A stretch of 64,000 nt of DNA from Sphingobacterium sp. SRCM116780. GTDB lineage: Bacteria > Bacteroidota > Bacteroidia > Sphingobacteriales > Sphingobacteriaceae. Location of the stretch: positions 1,612,001 to 1,676,000 of the forward strand of contig NZ_CP090446.1 of NCBI RefSeq assembly GCF_021442025.1. Reading direction: 5' to 3'. Position 1 is the stretch's first letter. The number at the start of each line of letters is the position of its first letter. Position numbers and translations under genes: made by a program. Shown one piece after another: positions 46,601 to 53,853 of the stretch. The notes below the pieces were generated by a model that was not told the origin of the DNA, searched no databases, and saw only the letters and a list, made by a program, of their open reading frames with translations.

Positions 46601-47122
46601 TTAATTTATTTTATCATTCTCAATTTTAATCATGGGATAGAACACCATAAGCTCTTCTTTCTCTACAGTGTGGTATCGTTTTCTAAAAACTTCGACCAAA
46701 TTTGGGCTTATAATTCGAGAAAGGTAGATTTTTTCGTCATCTAATATCAACTCTATATAGAAGAAATAGTCATATGGCAGTATGCGTTGATATCGCTTTT
46801 GCAAAGCATATGCTGTGCCAATAATGCGTATCTTTTTTACCATCTTAACTGCGATCATCTTATCATTGATCCATATGTTATCTGATTCAAGAACGAGTGT
46901 TTTGCAAATATTGTACCTTTTATAGTTGTAAAATAGATAGACAGCTGGAATAAAAAAAAGAAAGAAATACAATACAACTCCAACGAAAAACCATATTACT
47001 GAGTTCGTCTTGAAAACAATAAGCATATAGAGTGCAAAAAAAATGCTACCATCGATTAATACTGGTCTTAATGCAGTAATAAAAGACTTATAGCTAATTG
47101 TGTAGGTTAAAGTACTATTCAT
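46601..47122 (-). CDS. Two-helix membrane protein with a PH-like soluble domain, function unknown
   Basis: A 173-residue protein starting MNSTLTYTISYKSF. Two hydrophobic segments, SIFFALYMLIVF and VIWFFVGVVLYFFLFFIPAV, are followed by a soluble beta-rich domain (LESDNIWINDKMIAVKMVKK, PYDYFFYIELILDDEKIYLS) that looks like a bacterial PH-type domain, and a terminal helix (LVEVFRKRYHTV). The start at 47122 fits a -7 box at 47156-47163; the GTG at 47176 lies upstream of that box. It heads the three-gene membrane-protein unit next to the inverted-repeat element. No family is recognised. Confidence 0.65.
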   Translation of the reverse strand: MNSTLTYTISYKSFITALRPVLIDGSIFFALYMLIVFKTNSVIWFFVGVVLYFFLFFIPAVYLFYNYKRYNICKTLVLESDNIWINDKMIAVKMVKKIRIIGTAYALQKRYQRILPYDYFFYIELILDDEKIYLSRIISPNLVEVFRKRYHTVEKEELMVFYPMIKIENDKIN

Positions 47123-47155
47123 TAATCTAAATTTAGACAGATACATTTTTCTTTC

Positions 47156-47163
47156 CAAATTTA
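47156..47163 (-). promoter_or_regulatory. -7 promoter box for the membrane-protein unit
   Basis: TAAATTTG on the minus strand matches TAnnTTTG, 33 nt before the ATG at 47122. Confidence 0.45.
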
Positions 47164-47217
47164 CTCGTACTGCCACGGTAAATATAAACTTGCCTACTGA
47201 TATAAAAATGAGTCATT

Positions 47218-47262
47218 TTATATTTGTACATCTTGCATGGATATCCGTTCTTTTTTACCCAT
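47218..47262 (-). pseudogene. 14-codon frame with a strong Shine-Dalgarno site, possible gene remnant
   Basis: MGKKERISMQDVQI is followed by a stop. An AAGGAG sequence lies 8 nt upstream of the ATG (plus-strand CTCCTT at 47271-47276). Strong Shine-Dalgarno sites are rare in this phylum, and the peptide looks like the N-terminus of a longer protein, so I read it as the 5' remnant of a foreign gene beside the inverted-repeat element. Confidence 0.35.
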
Positions 47263-47291
47263 TTCAAAGGCTCCTTTATTATAGACCTTGT

Positions 47292-47454
47292 CCCTAAGTA
47301 GGGATCAAGTAGGGATAAAGCGTACATAGTGCGTTAAAAGTATACCTTTAACGCACTATGTACGCACTTACCACGCACTTAGCACCTTCAAATACTGTGC
47401 TCTCTTGAATAACGCTTTTGACACGCTTATACCCTGCAGTATCCCTACTTAGGG
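47292..47454. repeat. Compact inverted-repeat element with iterons
   Basis: Ends: the 14-bp sequence CCCTAAGTAGGGAT (47292-47305) and its exact reverse complement (47441-47454). Inside are AAGTAGGGAT repeated with 11-bp period (47296, 47307), a perfect 19-bp palindrome with 8-nt loop (47320-47365), and ACGCAC repeated with 11-bp period (47351, 47362, 47373). No reading frame is present and no target-site duplication is seen. This resembles an attachment or replication site, or a MITE. Confidence 0.65.
47320..47365. repeat. Perfect 19-bp inverted repeat
   Basis: The arms 47320-47338 (beginning GCGTACATAGTGCG) and 47347-47365 are exact reverse complements around AGTATACC. There is no T run next to it, so it is not a typical terminator. 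Confidence 0.8.
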
Positions 47455-47534
47455 GCTGGACTAGTATGACAATGAAGCTTTAGTGATATGAGGAAGAATC
47501 AATATATTAGAAGCTAAGACAAAAAAATGACCTC

Positions 47535-47876
47535 TTATTTAAATAATCGTTCAAAAAAGGAAGTTGCTGTTTCAATGGCGATATAAAGTTCATCTTGTTC
47601 AACTTTAGTTGGATATATTTTAATAAAATCACCTTGACCAGGACAGCCTTTTCCTGTTGTTAAATCAAACCGATGTCGATGATATGAGCAAACCACCTCA
47701 TTATCTTCACACCAACCTGTCAGAAATGATGCACCAGCATGTGGACACTTTCTAGAGAAAGCTTTCCAGCCATTTTTATCGTTGACTATACACACCCGTG
47801 TACGACCTGCATTCACTTCATATATTCGATTGGAGTCAAACGAACTTGTTCGATCTATTTTATACCATTGCAACAT
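47535..47876 (-). CDS. Rieske [2Fe-2S] domain protein
   Basis: A 113-residue soluble Rieske-type ferredoxin. Cluster ligands are in CPHAGASF (Cys, His) and CSYHRHRFDLTTGK (Cys, His); the pattern C-x-H...C-x2-H is complete. It lacks a signal peptide or membrane anchor, so it is probably a cytoplasmic electron carrier or the small subunit of an oxygenase/nitrite-reductase-like system rather than the bc1 Rieske protein. No partner enzyme is adjacent; it is divergent from ychF. The electron partner cannot be told. Confidence 0.9.
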   Translation of the reverse strand: MLQWYKIDRTSSFDSNRIYEVNAGRTRVCIVNDKNGWKAFSRKCPHAGASFLTGWCEDNEVVCSYHRHRFDLTTGKGCPGQGDFIKIYPTKVEQDELYIAIETATSFFERLFK

Positions 47877-47911
47877 AATTAAAGATACATAGAAAGTATC
47901 GACTTATTTTT

Positions 47912-47919
47912 TATCTTTG
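47912..47919 (+). promoter_or_regulatory. -7 promoter box for ychF
   Basis: TATCTTTG matches TAnnTTTG 27 nt before the ATG at 47947. It overlaps an in-frame TTG at 47917, so that longer start is excluded. Confidence 0.65.
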
Positions 47920-47946
47920 CGTAAATTCAAAAAACTAGCATATTTT

Positions 47947-49047
47947 ATGGCTTTACAATGCGGTATCGTTGGATTACCTAATGTAGGTAAATCAACATTA
48001 TTTAACTGTTTGTCCAACGCTAAAGCACAAGCGGCAAACTTTCCTTTTTGTACTATTGAACCAAATGTTGGGGTTATCACTGTTCCAGATACCCGTCTTA
48101 ATAAATTAGCAGAATTAGTTAATCCTCAAAAGATTGTTCCTAATACCATTGAGATTGTGGATATCGCTGGTTTAGTAAAAGGCGCTTCTAAGGGTGAAGG
48201 TTTAGGTAACCAATTTTTAGGAAATATTCGTACAACGAATGCCATTATCCACGTTTTACGTTGTTTTGATGATGGTAATGTCATCCACGTAGATGGATCT
48301 GTAGACCCTATCCGTGATAAAGAAATCATTGATACTGAATTGCAGTTAAAAGATTTGGATACTGTTGTCAAACGTATTCAAAAGGTTGAAAAAATGGCTA
48401 AAACAGGTGGAGATAAAGATGCTAAACGCACTTATGAAATCTTGTCTATTGTCAAAGAACACTTGGAGTCTGGAAAATCGGCCCGTACAGCACCTATTGA
48501 AGCAGATGATTTTGAATTTATTCAAGAATTAGCATTGTTAACAGCAAAACCAGTTCTTTATGTTTGTAATGTAGATGAAGCTTCTGTGAATACAGGAAAT
48601 ACTTATGTAGATCGTGTTAAAGAGGTTGTAAAAGATGAGAAAGCTGAAGTGTTAATTATTTCTGCTCAAATTGAATCCGAAATAGCGCAATTAGAAAGCT
48701 TTGAAGAGCGTCAAATGTTCTTGGATGATCTTGGTCTAACAGAATCTGGTGTTTCTAAATTGATCGTTGCAGCTTATTCTTTATTAAACCTAGCAACATA
48801 CTTTACTGCTGGTGTACAAGAAGTGCGTGCTTGGACGATTGAAAAGGGATTCACTGCACCGCAGGCTGCAGGTGTCATTCATACGGACTTTGAAAAAGGA
48901 TTTATCCGTGCTGAGGTTATCAAATATCAGGATTTCGTTACTTTAGGTTCTGAAGCTGCTTGCAAGGAAGCTGGAAAACTATCGGTAGAAGGAAAAACAT
49001 ATCTTGTAGAAGATGGTGATATTATGCACTTTAGATTCAATGTATAA
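47947..49047 (+). CDS. ychF: Redox-regulated ATPase YchF
   Basis: Obg-related P-loop NTPase that prefers ATP and binds ribosomes, 366 residues from the ATG at 47947. The G1 loop is GLPNVGKST near residue 8-16; other motifs are [32 protein letters not shown] (G3 region), and the TGS-domain end [20 protein letters not shown] and the terminal [12 protein letters not shown]. It has its own -7 box and a strong terminator. It is involved in translation and stress responses in other bacteria; its precise role here is inferred from the family. Confidence 0.97.
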   Translation: MALQCGIVGLPNVGKSTLFNCLSNAKAQAANFPFCTIEPNVGVITVPDTRLNKLAELVNPQKIVPNTIEIVDIAGLVKGASKGEGLGNQFLGNIRTTNAIIHVLRCFDDGNVIHVDGSVDPIRDKEIIDTELQLKDLDTVVKRIQKVEKMAKTGGDKDAKRTYEILSIVKEHLESGKSARTAPIEADDFEFIQELALLTAKPVLYVCNVDEASVNTGNTYVDRVKEVVKDEKAEVLIISAQIESEIAQLESFEERQMFLDDLGLTESGVSKLIVAAYSLLNLATYFTAGVQEVRAWTIEKGFTAPQAAGVIHTDFEKGFIRAEVIKYQDFVTLGSEAACKEAGKLSVEGKTYLVEDGDIMHFRFNV

Positions 49048-49064
49048 TTGCTATTAAGTTTCTT

Positions 49065-49103
49065 AAAAAAGGGGTGAAAAGATTTTTTTTTCACCCCTTT
49101 TTT
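49065..49103. terminator. Bidirectional terminator between ychF and the PNGase gene
   Basis: A 16-bp perfect stem, A-rich with core GGGGTGAAAA (49065-49080 with 49088-49103), and a 7-nt loop. Confidence 0.85.
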
Positions 49104-49106
49104 AAT

Positions 49107-50786
49107 TTAGTCATATAGTAATACGCCTGATACATTCCAACTACTGAAACTTGTTCCTTCGTTTTCTCCTTGTGGAATTTGTACACGAATAGTATGTTTT
49201 CCTGCTTTTAACACTCCTAAATCAATATAAATGGGATAAGTAACTGTCCCTGGACACCAGTTCGAACGACTTAGGTCGGAAGAAGACAATCCATTAGCGA
49301 AATTGCCCGATGCTGGATTGCTTAATCGGTAAGATCCACAATCATTTCTCCAAGGTGTATAACTGAATGCCAATTGATCATTTAAATAGATACTGTTTGT
49401 TTTCGGAACAAATTCATCACCATCACCCCAGCCTCCATGACCAGTTGTGATATAACGCAGTTGCACATTTTTAGCTTCTTCTTTCAACTCAAAAGTAACT
49501 TCTAAACCTTTTTCCTTATTGAACATTGTTCCATATTCCTGCCCTCCCATTTCCATCACGTTGGTACTATTGAAAATTGGTAATAATTTTTTCAAAGATT
49601 TATGGTTATCAGATCCGGGATGTATGGTAATTTCCACACTTACTTCATGACCATTTTTGTCATAGTTACCAATAAATGCCCCTACATATACATCCTTATC
49701 ACTTATCGCGCTTGCTAGTTCTCCGATATCCTGTCTATATAGAACTGAATCTTGCCAGTTTTTATCTTTTAATTTCAAGTAATTAAATTGGCTTACTCCA
49801 AATGGCGTAAAAAAGCGCATTAGTTCTAATATTGGTGTATAATTGGCTGTTCGAATAACACCTTGATAGTCTTTTCCATTGCCATTATTGTATATTGGTA
49901 AGGTATTCATCCCATTTTTCATTCCATCAAGAAATGAGATTCCCTGATCCTCTGGAATAATAAAAACAGAACCCGTGCGATCGTATGCATCACCTTTTGA
50001 TTGTTCAGTTACCTGAATAAATACGTCTTGACCTGCGGTTATTTTAGGGATTTTAACCTTTTTAACAATGACAGTACCACTTGCAAATCGTAAAATACTA
50101 TCTGATTTACTGTTATCTGAAAAACTAATTTTTTGTTTATTAAAAATGGGGATTTGAATAAATCTACTTTTCCAGAGTAAATCTTTATAGGTAAGATCAT
50201 CAACGAGGTCTAAAGTTGACGGCAGTGAAACAGATGAGGGAAAAGATTTCACTTGCTCAATTTTACTTGCTGTTATCGCCGAATTCCCATTACGCACGAC
50301 CTCAAGTACAAATCCTAAATTTTGACCTAATTCGGAAGGTCCTCCTTTTAGGTTTAACTCTGTTGTATACCAAACATCAATACTATTTGAATTGATACTT
50401 GTTTTTGCTCTATAACAGGTATAACCCAATATTTTTTTTCTCTCCTTTGTAATCTCGAATTGTTGCTTGTTGATGACTGTTGAATCTAAGGTAGCCAACT
50501 GTTTTTGTGCATCAAGATTCGTCAATTTGTAATAGCTATTAGTAGGTCTTTTAATGAACAATACTTCATAAGGTGTCTTGCGCTCACCATTCATTATTTT
50601 ACGACTGGTAATGGTTGTTTGCGAGTCACTCGCATATACCAATATAGGATCTTGAGCCTCCATGATTTTATTATTGTTAGACCTTTGATACTCGACCAAA
50701 ATACCCTTTTGAGCAAACAATGATTGTGTTAAAGTAAGGAATAGTATTACATATAAAATACGTATGCCTTGGAATAAATGATTCAT
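49107..50786 (-). CDS. Secreted PNGase F-like glycoamidase with N-terminal GLPGLI-type domain
   Basis: Exported protein of 559 residues from the ATG at 50786 (signal peptide ending LTQSLFAQ). The N-terminal part (about 25-200) matches the GLPGLI family of Bacteroidota: ILGYTCYRAKTS, IDVWYTTELNLKGGPSELG and GFVLEVVRNG. The C-terminal part matches peptide-N4-(N-acetyl-glucosaminyl)asparagine amidase F: GHGGWGDGDEFVPKTNSIYL, SYTPWRNDCGSYR, SRSNWCPGTVTYP and the ending SSWNVSGVLLYD. PNGase F removes N-linked glycans from glycoproteins, leaving Asp. It is monocistronic and preceded by an unusual leader and two small-RNA cassettes. A longer in-frame start at 50876 lies inside a hairpin and is not preferred. 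Confidence 0.88.
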   Translation of the reverse strand: MNHLFQGIRILYVILFLTLTQSLFAQKGILVEYQRSNNNKIMEAQDPILVYASDSQTTITSRKIMNGERKTPYEVLFIKRPTNSYYKLTNLDAQKQLATLDSTVINKQQFEITKERKKILGYTCYRAKTSINSNSIDVWYTTELNLKGGPSELGQNLGFVLEVVRNGNSAITASKIEQVKSFPSSVSLPSTLDLVDDLTYKDLLWKSRFIQIPIFNKQKISFSDNSKSDSILRFASGTVIVKKVKIPKITAGQDVFIQVTEQSKGDAYDRTGSVFIIPEDQGISFLDGMKNGMNTLPIYNNGNGKDYQGVIRTANYTPILELMRFFTPFGVSQFNYLKLKDKNWQDSVLYRQDIGELASAISDKDVYVGAFIGNYDKNGHEVSVEITIHPGSDNHKSLKKLLPIFNSTNVMEMGGQEYGTMFNKEKGLEVTFELKEEAKNVQLRYITTGHGGWGDGDEFVPKTNSIYLNDQLAFSYTPWRNDCGSYRLSNPASGNFANGLSSSDLSRSNWCPGTVTYPIYIDLGVLKAGKHTIRVQIPQGENEGTSFSSWNVSGVLLYD

Positions 50787-50814
50787 AGTCAAAAATAAAA
50801 AAATGATTGATAAT

Positions 50815-50913
50815 CTGGTTAAAAATAAGAAAAGCCTGAGAGAATCGAGCGATTTCCCAGGCTTTAAGTACCTCATGATGTGAGGTAATCAACCTAAACC
50901 TACGTCAAAGGTA
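50815..50913 (-). promoter_or_regulatory. Leader with intrinsic terminator upstream of the PNGase gene (element C)
   Basis: The -7 box TACCTTTG lies at 50906-50913 on the minus strand. It is followed by TAGGTTTAGGTTGATTA, similar to the family segment of copies A, B1 and B2, then a 7-bp hairpin TACCTCA-CATCA-TGAGGTA (50869-50887), then a strong terminator AAAGCCTG...CAGGCTTT (50831-50865) with a T-rich tail. The coding start is 29 nt further on. Either it is an attenuator for this gene or a separate short RNA. Confidence 0.6.
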
Positions 50914-51006
50914 AAATATATTTATTATTCTAGCAAAATATTATTTAAATGATCAAACAACGTAAGAAAGAAAAAGAGGCAAAAAACATTAAATGTTTAT
51001 TGTTTT

Positions 51007-51074
51007 AAAATAAAAAAGGTTTTCAAACAGGGAGAATGAAAACCTTTATAACCAATTATAAACCTAAATTATGA
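51007..51074 (-). ncRNA. Putative small RNA, copy B1 of a three-copy family
   Basis: From a predicted start at 51074, the 26-nt segment starts TCATAATTTA and ends ATAATTGGTTA, then a perfect 11-bp hairpin (51015-51025 with 51037-51047, AAAGGTTTTCA arms) and a T-rich tract. The stem is different from copy A. No reading frame is present. Nearly identical to B2, 194 bp away. Confidence 0.65.
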
Positions 51075-51079
51075 TAACA

Positions 51080-51087
51080 CAAAGTTA
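51080..51087 (-). promoter_or_regulatory. -7 box of small RNA copy B1, with upstream palindrome
   Basis: TAACTTTG on the minus strand matches TAnnTTTG. Immediately upstream is a short inverted repeat, TAGTGT...ACACTA (plus-strand, 51086-51104), also present at B2, that could be an operator. Confidence 0.6.
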
Positions 51088-51202
51088 GTGTATTTAAAAC
51101 ACTATGATAAATTTTTCATAAACTTTATGTTAAAAAGAATTTTTATTAAAAAATAAATAAGAATTATATATTACTGAAAATGAATGTTTTCATCGTTTTA
51201 GA

Positions 51203-51268
51203 ACAAAAAAAGGTTTTCAAACGGGGAGAATGAAAACCTTTATAACCAATTATAAACCTAAATTATGA
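51203..51268 (-). ncRNA. Putative small RNA, copy B2 of a three-copy family
   Basis: From a predicted start at 51268 the 26-nt segment is identical to that of B1, followed by the same 11-bp hairpin (51209-51219 with 51231-51241) and a T7 tract. The loop differs from B1 at two bases (ACGGGG versus ACAGGG at the core). The copy lies just upstream of riboflavin synthase but on the opposite strand. Confidence 0.65.
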
Positions 51269-51273
51269 TAGCA

Positions 51274-51281
51274 TAAAGATA
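51274..51281 (-). promoter_or_regulatory. -7 box of small RNA copy B2, with upstream palindrome
   Basis: TATCTTTA on the minus strand, one mismatch from TAnnTTTG, at the same distance from the RNA segment as in A and B1. The palindrome TAGTGTAT...ATACACTA (51280-51298) lies directly upstream. Confidence 0.55.
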
Positions 51282-51403
51282 GTGTATTTAATACACTAAT
51301 TAAAATTATTTATCACTTTCTTTTTTCAAAAACAAATTTTGTGGCTGTTTAGCTACAAAACAATATCGTATTCAGCATACTTTTAATATTTCTTGTTTAT
51401 CAT

Positions 51404-51411
51404 TACCTTTG
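51404..51411 (+). promoter_or_regulatory. -7 promoter box for riboflavin synthase
   Basis: TACCTTTG matches TAnnTTTG, 17 nt before the ATG at 51429. It excludes the upstream in-frame start at 51393. Confidence 0.65.
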
Positions 51412-51428
51412 GTGAAATTAGAAAATAC

Positions 51429-52019
51429 ATGTTTACAGGAATTATCGAAACCTTAGGAAAGGTTAAAAATATAGTGAAAGAAAATTCGAACATTCATTTA
51501 TTTATTGAGTCGAGTCTTTCCAATGAATTGAAAATAGATCAGAGTGTTTCTCATAATGGCGTTTGCCTTACAGTTGTTGGTATTGAAAATAATATCCATC
51601 AGGTGACTGCAATAGATGAAACTCTTCAAAAAACAAATTTTAATAATCTCGAGGTGGGCGATTTGATGAATATAGAGCGTTGTACACAAGCTAATGGTCG
51701 TTTTGATGGACATATTGTACAAGGCCATGTTGATCAGATAGCCACCTGTATTGCTAAGCAAGATCAAAATGGTAGTTTTTTATTTACTTTTCAATATGAT
51801 CCTGCAATACAGAATATTACTGTTGAGAAAGGGTCTGTTACTGTTAATGGAATTAGTTTAACTGTAGTAAATTCTAAAATTGATCAATTTTCTGTTGCTA
51901 TCATCCCTTATACCCTTGCACATACCAACCTACAACATGTGGAGATTGGTACAAACGTAAATTTAGAATTTGATATTATTGGAAAATATGTTTCAAAAAT
52001 TATGGCTTTGAGAGGTTAA
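51429..52019 (+). CDS. ribE: Riboflavin synthase alpha chain
   Basis: Converts two molecules of 6,7-dimethyl-8-ribityllumazine to riboflavin. The 196 residues show the typical duplicated lumazine-binding fold: MFTGIIETLGKVKNI starts the first half with SHNGVCLTVVG, and the second half has FDGHIVQGHVDQIA, VTVNGISLTVV and VNLEFDIIGKYV. The active trimer is cytoplasmic. It is monocistronic with a clear promoter; no FMN riboswitch is recognisable upstream. The terminator at its stop codon is shared with the convergent ClC gene. Confidence 0.96.
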   Translation: MFTGIIETLGKVKNIVKENSNIHLFIESSLSNELKIDQSVSHNGVCLTVVGIENNIHQVTAIDETLQKTNFNNLEVGDLMNIERCTQANGRFDGHIVQGHVDQIATCIAKQDQNGSFLFTFQYDPAIQNITVEKGSVTVNGISLTVVNSKIDQFSVAIIPYTLAHTNLQHVEIGTNVNLEFDIIGKYVSKIMALRG

Positions 52020-52037
52020 TCTCAAAGCCATAATTTT
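51996..52037. terminator. Terminator overlapping the ribE stop codon
   Basis: A perfect 18-bp stem (51996-52013 with 52020-52037) with a 6-nt loop that contains the ribE stop codon TAA. A and T runs on both sides fit both convergent genes. Confidence 0.85.
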
Positions 52038-52038
52038 C

Positions 52039-53847
52039 TTATTCTAAATAATGTCCCTGCCTCATCAATAATGCCCTGTACTTATTGAAGACACTTGATT
52101 TGGAAACAAAGCCCAGATAATTATCCTGATCATCAATAACGGGTAAAATCCACACATCGTCTTTTCTCATCTTAATCATAACAGATTCCATATTTTCCTC
52201 ATGAATCTTAACGATATCACTCGGTATCTCTGCCAATTTTTTGAACGTTTCATCAATACCTTCTTCTTCTCCCAACAGAATTGAAAATAGTCTTTCACTA
52301 TATAATATCCCTAGCAATTTGCCTTTCTCTGTAACAATAGGAAAAATATTACGCTTACTGTGTATGATATCAGACTGCCTCATTTTTGGTGTTTCATCTG
52401 GTCTTAAAATCACAAAATTAGTTTCTAATACGTATCTGATTTTCATCATACTCAACACTGAGCGATCTTTGTCCTCATAGGAAAGTAAATCTCCAGAATC
52501 GGCTAACACTTTTGTATAGATAGAATATTTTTGAATGGATCTATTGATTAAATAAGATATAGAAGTCACTAACATCAAGGGAACCATCAAGCCATATCCA
52601 CCTGTGATCTCGGCTATTAGGAAAATACCTGTCAATGGTGCATGCATAATTCCACTTAACGCTCCAGCCATACCTACTACGACAAAATTCGGCACATTTA
52701 ATTCTGCTATTCCTGTCAGATTGATTCCATAGGCAAAGGCAAAACCCAATAATCCCCCCATCACTAAGCTTGGTCCAAAGACTCCCCCATTCCCTCCTCC
52801 ATTCAATGTGAATAATGCGGCAAAAGATTTTGCAAAGAGTGTTAAAACTGAATAAGCTAAAATGACAAGTCCAATATCTTGATAATCAGAAAACAAACTG
52901 TTTTTGACTATGGCATTAAACTGACCATTTAAAATTTGCTGAATGGCAATATAGCCTTCACCATAAAGAGCAGGAAAAATAAAGATCATCAAACCCAATG
53001 AGATACCGCTTACCCAGACCTTGGTATATGGGTTTTTAATAGTTAAAAACCAATTTTTGACTACTGTACTTATTCTTGCAAAATAAACAGAATACCCACC
53101 TACCAAGATGGCTAGCAAGAGATAGAAGAATAAGGCTGATACTTGCCAATCGGTGCTAAATGTATGAAATAGTGGTTCGCTATATAAAGTCTGTGATACA
53201 ACTGATGCTATTGCAGCCGAGATCAATAGAGGAATCAATACGGGGATCGAAAATTCAGGCAGTAAAATTTCAATTGCAAAAATTGTCCCTGCTAGCGGGC
53301 TATCAAAAGCGCCTGCAATTCCTGCGGCTGCACCACAGGCTAATAACATGGTTAACTCTTTATATTGTAAACCAAAAAATCGGCCTGTATTGGATCCTAT
53401 TGCTGAGCCACTCATGGCGATGGGTGCCTCTAAGCCAGATGAACCTCCAAAACCGACAGTCATCGCAGAAGTGATAATCTGCGAATAGATATTATGAACT
53501 GGAATACGGCTTGATTTTCTAGATATAGCATAAATAATGGGTGTAATTCCGTGTTCCAAATGTTTTGACTTCAACACTTTTCGGACATATAACACACTGA
53601 GTAAGATACCAAGTAAGGGGAAGAATAAATAAAACGAATACTTATAATGCCAATCAATATCGTCTTGTAAAGTACGCGCAATAAAATGTGTCAAAGCCTT
53701 TAACACGGAGGCTGCTGTACCACCAATGACTCCTACAACAAAAGCAAGAATAATAATAAAATTTCGATTGGAAATTTTATGCATCCTCCAATTGTTCAGG
53801 TCATTTAATTTTTTAATGAGTTTGCTTCTCCAGGTATAGTTATTCAT
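52039..53847 (-). CDS. ClC-type chloride channel/antiporter with CBS domains
   Basis: Inner-membrane ClC transporter, 602 residues. About ten membrane segments carry the family signatures GSSGLEAPIAMSGSAIGS, GAFDSPLAGTIFAIEI, GGNGGVFGPSLVMGG (G-x-F-x-P type anion site) and GIMHAPLTGIFLIAEITGGY. A C-terminal cytoplasmic pair of CBS domains (FVILRPDETPKMRQSDII and VWILPVIDDQDNYLGFVSK) would sense nucleotides or energy state. The usual gating Glu is replaced in position by the sequence GLEAP, which keeps a Glu. It starts 6 nt after oxyR and is probably in the same transcript. Channel versus H+/Cl- exchange cannot be decided here. Confidence 0.92.
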   Translation of the reverse strand: MNNYTWRSKLIKKLNDLNNWRMHKISNRNFIIILAFVVGVIGGTAASVLKALTHFIARTLQDDIDWHYKYSFYLFFPLLGILLSVLYVRKVLKSKHLEHGITPIIYAISRKSSRIPVHNIYSQIITSAMTVGFGGSSGLEAPIAMSGSAIGSNTGRFFGLQYKELTMLLACGAAAGIAGAFDSPLAGTIFAIEILLPEFSIPVLIPLLISAAIASVVSQTLYSEPLFHTFSTDWQVSALFFYLLLAILVGGYSVYFARISTVVKNWFLTIKNPYTKVWVSGISLGLMIFIFPALYGEGYIAIQQILNGQFNAIVKNSLFSDYQDIGLVILAYSVLTLFAKSFAALFTLNGGGNGGVFGPSLVMGGLLGFAFAYGINLTGIAELNVPNFVVVGMAGALSGIMHAPLTGIFLIAEITGGYGLMVPLMLVTSISYLINRSIQKYSIYTKVLADSGDLLSYEDKDRSVLSMMKIRYVLETNFVILRPDETPKMRQSDIIHSKRNIFPIVTEKGKLLGILYSERLFSILLGEEEGIDETFKKLAEIPSDIVKIHEENMESVMIKMRKDDVWILPVIDDQDNYLGFVSKSSVFNKYRALLMRQGHYLE

Positions 53848-53853
53848 TCTGTT

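Noticed and set aside
47133..47327. Minus-strand frame of 64 codons next to the inverted-repeat element
   Set aside because: It runs through the terminal repeat, has no family resemblance, and overlaps the better-supported start of the membrane-protein unit.
50677..50892. Minus-strand frame of 71 codons across the PNGase leader
   Set aside because: It overlaps the terminator hairpin and the coding start of the PNGase gene in another frame; composition is that of a shadow frame.
51301..51428. FMN riboswitch in front of riboflavin synthase
   Set aside because: The highly conserved FMN-element sequences are absent and the -7 box is only 17 nt from the start codon, leaving no room.
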